From: Desulfobacteraceae bacterium
Lineage (GTDB): Bacteria; Desulfobacterota; Desulfobacteria; Desulfobacterales; JAABSP01
Direction: 5' to 3'
Assembly: GCA_011390035.1 (NCBI GenBank)
Contig: JAABTE010000062.1
Span: forward strand, 1-10,947
DNA length: 10,947 bases
Every line of letters begins with the position of its first letter. Position 1 is the first letter of the stretch. Shown here piece by piece: positions 6,425 through 10,947 of the stretch. Under the pieces are notes generated by a model. It was not told where the DNA came from and did not search any database. It was given only the letters and a program-made list of their open reading frames with translations. The translations under genes were made by a program, and so were the position numbers.

Positions 6425-6468
6425 TTGACAAACCATGGGCACCTATCATACATATGGTATTACCAATT
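6425..6468 (+). promoter_or_regulatory. Promoter region and LldR/PdhR-type operator, transporter side
   Basis: A consensus -35 box TTGACA lies at 6425-6430. The -10 is poor: the best placed hexamers begin at 6448-6449 (ATACAT or TACATA). The operator candidate at 6452-6468, ATATGGTATTACCAATT, matches AATTGGTnnnACCAATT with a perfect right half and five of seven bases on the left; its centre TGGTATTACCA is a perfect 11-bp palindrome. It overlaps or directly follows the expected -10 and ends 16 bp before the ATG, an arrangement suited to repression. Confidence 0.62.
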
Positions 6469-6484
6469 GAATGGAGACAATGCC

Positions 6485-7711
6485 ATGATCCGAACAGCAC
6501 CCATTTCCACAAATGCCAACACAGGACGCCCCCGGAGGACGCCAGCCGGATATCGCGGCATCTTGACACCGCCGGCGGGCATCCGGTTGGCGGCGTTCCG
6601 GCTGGCGGCGTTCCAACTGGCGACATTCCAACTGGCGATGTTCCAACTGGCGACGTTCCAACTGGCGAAGTTCCGGCTGACGAAGTTCCGGCTGGGGATC
6701 ATCCTGCTTGGGACCTTCCTGTCAGTGATTATCCGGCCAGTGACAGCGCCGGCATCCTCGCCAACGCCGTCCGCCGCCAGGCCGGTTGTTCTGATCATCG
6801 AAAGCTACCACGCCGAATACCCCTGGGACATCAGTTATAAGGAGGGGCTTCGGGAGGTCCTGGGGGACGCGGTCGAGTTCGTCTCCTTTGAAATGGACAC
6901 CAAGCGCCTGCCGGCCGCCGATCACCCGGAAATGGCCGAAAAGGCATGGCAACGCTATCGGCAAGTGTCGCCCCGCCTGGTCATCCTCGGAGACGACAAC
7001 GCCGTTCGCCTGCTGGCGGACCGGTTTCGGACCACGGACACGCCGGTGGTCTTCCTCGGCCTCAATCGCAATCCCCGGGATTACGGCCTGGCCCGGGCAT
7101 CCAACATCACCGGCGTGCTGGAGCGGCCGTTGCTGCGGCGCTCCATCGTCATGGTTGATGACATTTTATCCGCCAACGGCCGACAGACCCGAAAGATCCT
7201 TGTGCTTTTCGACTCCGGCACCACCTCCCAGGTGATCCTCGACGAGGAGTTCCATGGGCGGCTCCGGGCCGACATCCGGGGGATCGAAGTTCATCTGCGG
7301 CTGATCGGGAAAAAGGAGGAATGGACCCAAACCGTATCCGCCGCGGCCGATAACGGCTTCGACGCCATCGTGGTGGGGCTGTATCACACCCTGACCGATG
7401 AGGACGGCCATCACGCGGACCCGGAGGCCCTCATCCGATGGACCGCCGCCAACGCGCCCGCGCCGCCCTTCGGCTTCTGGGATTTTTCCGTGGGGGCGGA
7501 CATGACCATCGGCGGGCTGGTGCTCTTCGGCCGCATCCAGGGGCAGATGGCCGGCCAGATCGCCGCTCGGATCCTTTCGGGCGAATCGCCGGAACACATC
7601 CGGCCCGTCACCGCGGAAAAAGGGCGCCTGTATTTCAGCCGCGCCCAGTTGGAAAAATGGCGCATGAGCCTGCCGCCCAGCATAGAGCGGCGGGCGAGCT
7701 TCGCGCCTTGA
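6485..7711 (+). CDS. Periplasmic ABC_sub_bind-type substrate-binding protein, stand-alone
   Basis: From the ATG at 6485 (GGAG 8 nt upstream) the protein has 408 residues. Residues about 33-90 hold a hydrophobic leader ending around GIILLGTFLSVIIRPVTAPA, most likely a signal peptide or anchor. The rest fits the ABC_sub_bind (PF04392-like) two-lobed fold: VLIIESYHAEYPWDISYKEG at its start, then PRLVILGDDNAVRLL, TPVVFLGLNRNP, NITGVLERP and KILVLFDSGTTS. Such domains also occur as sensor modules of histidine kinases. No ABC permease or ATPase gene lies next to it; a TRAP system follows instead. The leader is formed by a 15-bp tandem repeat (residues 33-72). An in-frame TTG at 6425 is rejected as start because it is the -35 box. 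The ligand is unknown. Confidence 0.85.
   Translation: MIRTAPISTNANTGRPRRTPAGYRGILTPPAGIRLAAFRLAAFQLATFQLAMFQLATFQLAKFRLTKFRLGIILLGTFLSVIIRPVTAPASSPTPSAARPVVLIIESYHAEYPWDISYKEGLREVLGDAVEFVSFEMDTKRLPAADHPEMAEKAWQRYRQVSPRLVILGDDNAVRLLADRFRTTDTPVVFLGLNRNPRDYGLARASNITGVLERPLLRRSIVMVDDILSANGRQTRKILVLFDSGTTSQVILDEEFHGRLRADIRGIEVHLRLIGKKEEWTQTVSAAADNGFDAIVVGLYHTLTDEDGHHADPEALIRWTAANAPAPPFGFWDFSVGADMTIGGLVLFGRIQGQMAGQIAARILSGESPEHIRPVTAEKGRLYFSRAQLEKWRMSLPPSIERRASFAP
6581..6700 (+). repeat. 15-bp tandem repeat encoding the N-terminal leader of the ABC_sub_bind protein
   Basis: Eight 15-bp units run from 6581 to 6700. The central four are TTCCAACTGGCGANN; the outer ones have CGG instead of CAA and drift at the ends. 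They encode FRLAA, FQLAT, FQLAM, FQLAT, FQLAK, FRLTK and FRLGI in series, an alternation of large hydrophobic and small or polar residues that feeds directly into the hydrophobic core of the signal sequence. Confidence 0.92.
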
Positions 7712-7720
7712 ATATCATCC

Positions 7721-7784
7721 TCAAGGAAGGGAGGTGATTCGGCTCTTTTTGCAGTATCCGGCATTGCGCGACTTGTCTGGCTAA
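7721..7784 (+). other. Strong Shine-Dalgarno without a gene; possible 16-codon leader peptide
   Basis: GGAGGTGAT at 7730-7738 is a 9-nt match to the complement of the 16S rRNA 3' end, stronger than any other ribosome binding site here, yet no normal gene follows. A GTG at 7734 opens a 16-codon frame, VIRLFLQYPALRDLSG, ending in TAA at 7782-7784; an in-frame TTG at 7749 would give 11 codons. The next gene starts 42 nt later with its own site. It could be a leader peptide, a remnant of a lost gene, or chance. Confidence 0.3.
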
Positions 7785-7826
7785 AACCTATTTCATCCAA
7801 CCCGCATCCCAAAAAAGGAGAACCCG

Positions 7827-8993
7827 ATGAAACGAAAGCTCATGTTGGCCCTTGGCATCCTCCTGGCGATCTGTCTGATCGCCAACTACGCAATGGCCGC
7901 GGAAAAGCGCGGCAAGTTCGGAGAAGACCCCCGGGCCGAGGTGGCAAAACGCATCAAGTTCAAGCCGTCCGATGAGAAGATCCGCTGGAAGATGGTCATG
8001 CCCTGGTCCAAGGGCCTGCTCTTTTACGACATCGCCTCCCATTTCTGCGACAGCGTCCGGCTGGCCTCCGCCGGCCGCCTGGACATCAAGCCCTTTTCCG
8101 CCGACGAGCTGGTGCCGGCCATGCAGTCCTTCGACGCGGTGAGCAAGGGCTCCGCGGACGCGGGCCACGACTGGCCCGGATACTGGAAGGGCAAGGACGA
8201 GGCATTCGTGGCCTTCGCCTCCGTTCCCATGGGACTCGACGGCGAGGGATACAACATCTGGCTGTACGAAAAGGGCGGCATGGAGATGATGCAGGAGCTG
8301 TACGGCAAGTTCAACCTCTTCGCCCTGCCGGGCGGCCAGTGCGGCCAGGAGATGGGCTTCTTTTCCAACAAGCGCGCCACCAAGCTGGAAGATTTCAAGG
8401 GCATGCGCGTGCGGACGCCGGGCTGGACCATGGACATTCTCAACCGCATGGGCGCCTCCGTCAGCCCGCTGCCGGGGGGCGAGGTCTATCTGGCCCTGGA
8501 GCGGGGCGTGATCGACGCCGCGGAGTTCTCCTCGCCGGCCATCAACTACCCCATGGGCTTTGACGAGATCACAAAGTACGTCATTCAGCCAGGCGTGCAT
8601 CAGCCGGGCATCCAGTGCGCCCTGTTCTTCAACATGGATTCTTACAACAAGCTCCCCGAGGACCTCAAGTGGATCGTGGACATCTGCGCAAGGGAGACCC
8701 AGTTGTGGGCCTATAACTGGATCAACGGCCTTAACGCCGAGGCCATCCGCCGGTTCAAAGAGAAGGTGGAGATCGTGAAGATGGACCGCGAGACCATCAT
8801 CGAGTTCACCAAGGTGGCCCGGGACTATCTGGAAGAGTTGAAGACCGCCCATCCCTTTGTAAAGAAGGTGCTCGATTCCCAGGAGGAGTTCAAGGTTTCC
8901 TTCGCCGACTGGCGCGACGCCCGCATCGGCGCCAGCCCCTGGCCCTACGATACCATCATCAACGAGGGACGGATCGACGAGTGCATGAAATAG
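7827..8993 (+). CDS. TRAP transporter substrate-binding protein, DctP/TakP-like
   Basis: The protein has 388 residues with a clear signal peptide (KRK, a hydrophobic core, cleavage near NYAMAA-EK at about residue 25). The DctP fold is shown by WKMVMPW near residue 55, SAGRLDIKPFSADELVPAMQ, LEDFKGMRVRTPG (R194/R196 candidates for the carboxylate-binding arginine), PGGEVYLALERGVIDAAEF (about 216-234) and the C-terminal long helix. The GGE-Y-ALERG-IDAAE pattern is that of the TakP/lactate-binding subgroup that takes 2-oxo and 2-hydroxy monocarboxylates, often with a bound cation. Here E233 is followed by F234, where TakP, as I recall, has Glu-Trp. GGAG lies 6 nt before the ATG. It captures substrate in the periplasm for the DctQ/DctM genes that follow. 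Confidence 0.93.
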   Translation: MKRKLMLALGILLAICLIANYAMAAEKRGKFGEDPRAEVAKRIKFKPSDEKIRWKMVMPWSKGLLFYDIASHFCDSVRLASAGRLDIKPFSADELVPAMQSFDAVSKGSADAGHDWPGYWKGKDEAFVAFASVPMGLDGEGYNIWLYEKGGMEMMQELYGKFNLFALPGGQCGQEMGFFSNKRATKLEDFKGMRVRTPGWTMDILNRMGASVSPLPGGEVYLALERGVIDAAEFSSPAINYPMGFDEITKYVIQPGVHQPGIQCALFFNMDSYNKLPEDLKWIVDICARETQLWAYNWINGLNAEAIRRFKEKVEIVKMDRETIIEFTKVARDYLEELKTAHPFVKKVLDSQEEFKVSFADWRDARIGASPWPYDTIINEGRIDECMK

Positions 8994-9046
8994 GCATCGG
9001 CGCGGTTTTCATCGCGCTCATCGGCTGATTGTCAACAAAGGGGCTC

Positions 9047-9071
9047 CGCGCCGGCGGCCACGCCCGGCGCG
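9047..9071 (+). other. GC-rich hairpin between dctP and dctQ
   Basis: CGCGCCGG at 9047-9054 pairs perfectly with CCGGCGCG at 9064-9071 around a 9-nt loop, within the 116-nt gap after the DctP stop and 38 nt before the DctQ start. There is no T-run after it. In TRAP and ABC operons such hairpins often protect the binding-protein transcript or reduce read-through, giving more binding protein than membrane subunits. Confidence 0.55.
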
Positions 9072-9109
9072 ACCCCAAACTCAAACATCCCAAGAGGAGA
9101 CCTTCCATC

Positions 9110-9625
9110 ATGCTCAACGCGGTTATCAGGGGCATCGATGTCTTCGTGGAAAAGCAGGGGCAGATCACCTCCTTTCTGATCTATCCCCTCCTGATCGTCA
9201 TCATATACGAAGTCTTCATGCGCTATGTGTTCAACGCCCCCACGATCTGGGGCTTCGAGGTCACGGCCTTTCTGTACGGCCTGCACTACATGCTGGGGCT
9301 GTCCTACATGGAAAACGCCGACGGCCACGTGAAGGTGGACATCGTCACCGGCCGCCTGTCCACCCGGACCCAGGCGATCCTGGGCATCATCGCCTATCTT
9401 TGCATATTCGGCCCCGTCTTTTTCTTCATGACCTGGGGATCCATCACGTTCGCCCACACCGCCACGGTGACAAACGAGCTGAACTCCACCTCCTGGGCCC
9501 CGCCCATCTGGCCGTTCAAGATCGCCATGGCGCTGAGTTTTCTTTTCCTGTTCGTGCAGGGCGCTTCCAACATGCTCAAGCACGTCCGGACGCTGATCAC
9601 CCCCCAAACCGACCGTTCCGCGTAA
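9110..9625 (+). CDS. TRAP transporter small membrane subunit, DctQ
   Basis: From the ATG at 9110 the protein has 171 residues with four hydrophobic segments (about 21-37, 52-67, 89-110 and 134-152), as in DctQ. The family signature is visible near residues 33-50: YEVFMRYVFNAPTIWGFE. The segment with SYMENADGHVKVDIVTGRLS (about 65-84) is the usual loop carrying the H-V-D motif. A longer frame opens at a TTG at 9029, but its first 27 residues are basic and unlike the family, and AGAGGAGA lies just upstream of 9110. It forms the membrane complex with DctM and receives substrate from DctP. The DctM gene starts 12 nt after its stop. Confidence 0.92.
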   Translation: MLNAVIRGIDVFVEKQGQITSFLIYPLLIVIIYEVFMRYVFNAPTIWGFEVTAFLYGLHYMLGLSYMENADGHVKVDIVTGRLSTRTQAILGIIAYLCIFGPVFFFMTWGSITFAHTATVTNELNSTSWAPPIWPFKIAMALSFLFLFVQGASNMLKHVRTLITPQTDRSA

Positions 9626-9637
9626 AGAGGTGCGACC

Positions 9638-10947
9638 ATGAGTCTTGAAATGATGACCATCGCCATGTTCGGCGCGCTGATTCTGCTCATCCTGATGGGC
9701 CATCCCCTGGCCTTCACGCTGGCCGCCGTCGCCACCGTGTTCGGACTTATCGACAACGGCTGGAACGTGCAGGCCCTGTTCGACATGTTCGCCAACAACA
9801 CCTGGGGCCTGATGAACAACTATGTGCTGGTGGCCATACCCCTGTTCATCCTCATGGCCCAGTTGCTGGACCGGTCCGAGGTGGCCAACCAGCTCTTCGA
9901 GGCCCTGTACGTGGTGCTCGGCGGCATCAAGGGCGGCCTGGGCCTGGCCGTGGTAATGGTCTGCACGGTGTTCGCCGCCACCACCGGCATCATCGGCGCC
10001 TCCGTGGTGGCCATGGGCCTGCTGGCCACGCCGGCGCTGATAAACAAAAACTACCAGAAGGAGATGACCGCCGGCATCATCTGCGCCTCCGGCACCCTGG
10101 GCATCCTGATCCCCCCGAGCATCATGATGGTGGTGTACGGCGGACTGACCGGCCTGAAGGAAACATCGGTGGGCAACCTGTTCGCCGGCGCCATCTTTCC
10201 CGGCCTGATCCTGGCCGGGCTTTATTTCCTCTACATCCTCCTGCGGTGCAATATCAACCCGACCCTGGGGCCGCCCATCAGCCGGGAGGAGGCCAACAAG
10301 TGGTCCGCCCGGAAAAAGTGGATCATCACCTTAAAATCGCTGATCCCGCCCCTGGCCCTCATCCTGGCGGTGATGGGCACCATCCTGGCCGGCGTGGCCA
10401 CGCCCACGGAGGCGGCGGGCCTGGGCGCCCTGGGCGCCCTGGCGCTGGCCGCTGCCAACGGGAAGCTGAACTGGACGGTACTCAAGCAGGCCAGCTTTTC
10501 CACCATGAAGACCACCGCCATGGTGATGATGCTCTTCATCGGCGGCAAGTTCTTCTCCACCGTCTTTTTGTCCATGGGCGGCGGCGACGTGGTGGCCGAC
10601 CTGATGATCGGCGGCGGCCTGAGCCGATGGACGGTTCTGTTCATCATGATGGTCATCGTCTTTGTCATGGGAATGTTCATCGACTGGGCGGCCATCCTGC
10701 TCATCACTGTGCCCATTTTCATGCCCATCGTCATCGAGCTGGACTTCAACCCGCTGTGGTTTTCCATCCTCATGTGCGTCAACCTCCAGACATCCTTTAT
10801 CACACCGCCCTTCGGCTACGCCCTGTTCTACTTCGCCGGCGTGGCGCCCAAGGGCTACACCATGATGCACATCTACCGGGGCATAATGCCGTTCGTGATA
10901 TTGCAGCTTATCGGACTGGCGATTCTGACCCTGTTCCCGGCCCTGAT
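9638..10947 (+). CDS. TRAP transporter large permease subunit, DctM, nearly complete, cut by window edge
   Basis: The frame is open from the ATG at 9638 to the edge, giving 436 residues; the family is usually about 425-440 long, so only the last few residues should be missing. It is very hydrophobic with about twelve membrane segments. Signatures: AATTGIIGASVVAMG (about 109-123), CASGTLGILIPPSIMMVVYG (about 149-168), GVATPTEAAGLGALGAL and, near the end, NLQTSFITPPFGYALFYFAG. This subunit drives sodium-coupled import of the DctP-bound acid across the inner membrane. AAGAGGTG lies 7 nt before the start, and the 12-nt gap from DctQ indicates one transcript. Confidence 0.93.
   Translation, partial: MSLEMMTIAMFGALILLILMGHPLAFTLAAVATVFGLIDNGWNVQALFDMFANNTWGLMNNYVLVAIPLFILMAQLLDRSEVANQLFEALYVVLGGIKGGLGLAVVMVCTVFAATTGIIGASVVAMGLLATPALINKNYQKEMTAGIICASGTLGILIPPSIMMVVYGGLTGLKETSVGNLFAGAIFPGLILAGLYFLYILLRCNINPTLGPPISREEANKWSARKKWIITLKSLIPPLALILAVMGTILAGVATPTEAAGLGALGALALAAANGKLNWTVLKQASFSTMKTTAMVMMLFIGGKFFSTVFLSMGGGDVVADLMIGGGLSRWTVLFIMMVIVFVMGMFIDWAAILLITVPIFMPIVIELDFNPLWFSILMCVNLQTSFITPPFGYALFYFAGVAPKGYTMMHIYRGIMPFVILQLIGLAILTLFPAL

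Noticed and set aside
7733..7753. Sigma-54 promoter before dctP
   Set aside because: GG and GC elements near TTGCA are present but the GG-to-GC spacing is wrong (8 rather than 10 nt).
7788..8852. 354-codon open frame on the minus strand
   Set aside because: It is antisense to the DctP gene, which has a signal peptide, a good ribosome binding site and family motifs. The antisense translation shows nothing recognisable.
9029..9109. TTG start for DctQ at 9029
   Set aside because: The extra residues are basic and unlike DctQ N-termini, and cover the hairpin at 9047-9071; the ATG at 9110 has AGAGGAGA just upstream.

Overview
The window is high-GC, densely coded bacterial DNA. It most resembles a strictly anaerobic deltaproteobacterium (Desulfobacterota, a sulfate-reducer-like organism). 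Three things suggest this: a two-subunit GlcD/GlcF-type 2-hydroxyacid dehydrogenase with no GlcE, a TRAP transporter of the 2-oxo/hydroxy-acid-binding type, and a small protein resembling the DVU0772 family known from Desulfovibrio. The taxonomy is inference; no rRNA or other marker is present.

Layout. (1) Positions 1-440 (-) hold the N-terminal part of a fold-type I PLP aminotransferase. It is divergent from a MocR-type (GntR-HTH plus aminotransferase) regulator at 697-2163 (+). Their 256-bp shared intergenic region carries a tandem array of 10-bp units. (2) Positions 2190-6271 (-) look like one operon, in transcription order: GlcD-like FAD subunit, GlcF-like Fe-S/CCG subunit, FadR-type (GntR/FCD) regulator, and a small DVU0772-like protein. 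(3) Positions 6272-6484 form a divergent control region with two LldR/PdhR-like palindromes that share the core GGTATTACC, one facing each operon. (4) Positions 6485-10947 (+) hold a stand-alone ABC_sub_bind-type periplasmic protein followed by a TRAP transporter: DctP, DctQ and DctM, the last running off the window edge.

How it fits together (inference). The TRAP system would import a small 2-hydroxy- or 2-oxo-carboxylate such as lactate or glycolate. The GlcD/GlcF pair would oxidise it, passing electrons through the Fe-S subunit to the membrane pool. The FadR-type regulator, encoded within the operon, would sense the acid and control both divergent transcription units through the two palindromes. 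The MocR/aminotransferase pair is a separate module with its own regulator.

The most unusual feature is five unrelated short-period tandem arrays (units of 10, 12 plus a higher-order ~20, 9, 15 and 15 bp) in under 7 kb, four of them at gene ends or starts. Arrays inside conserved coding sequence have units divisible by three and are read as peptide repeats in a linker, a C-terminal tail and an N-terminal leader. The 10-bp array is non-coding.
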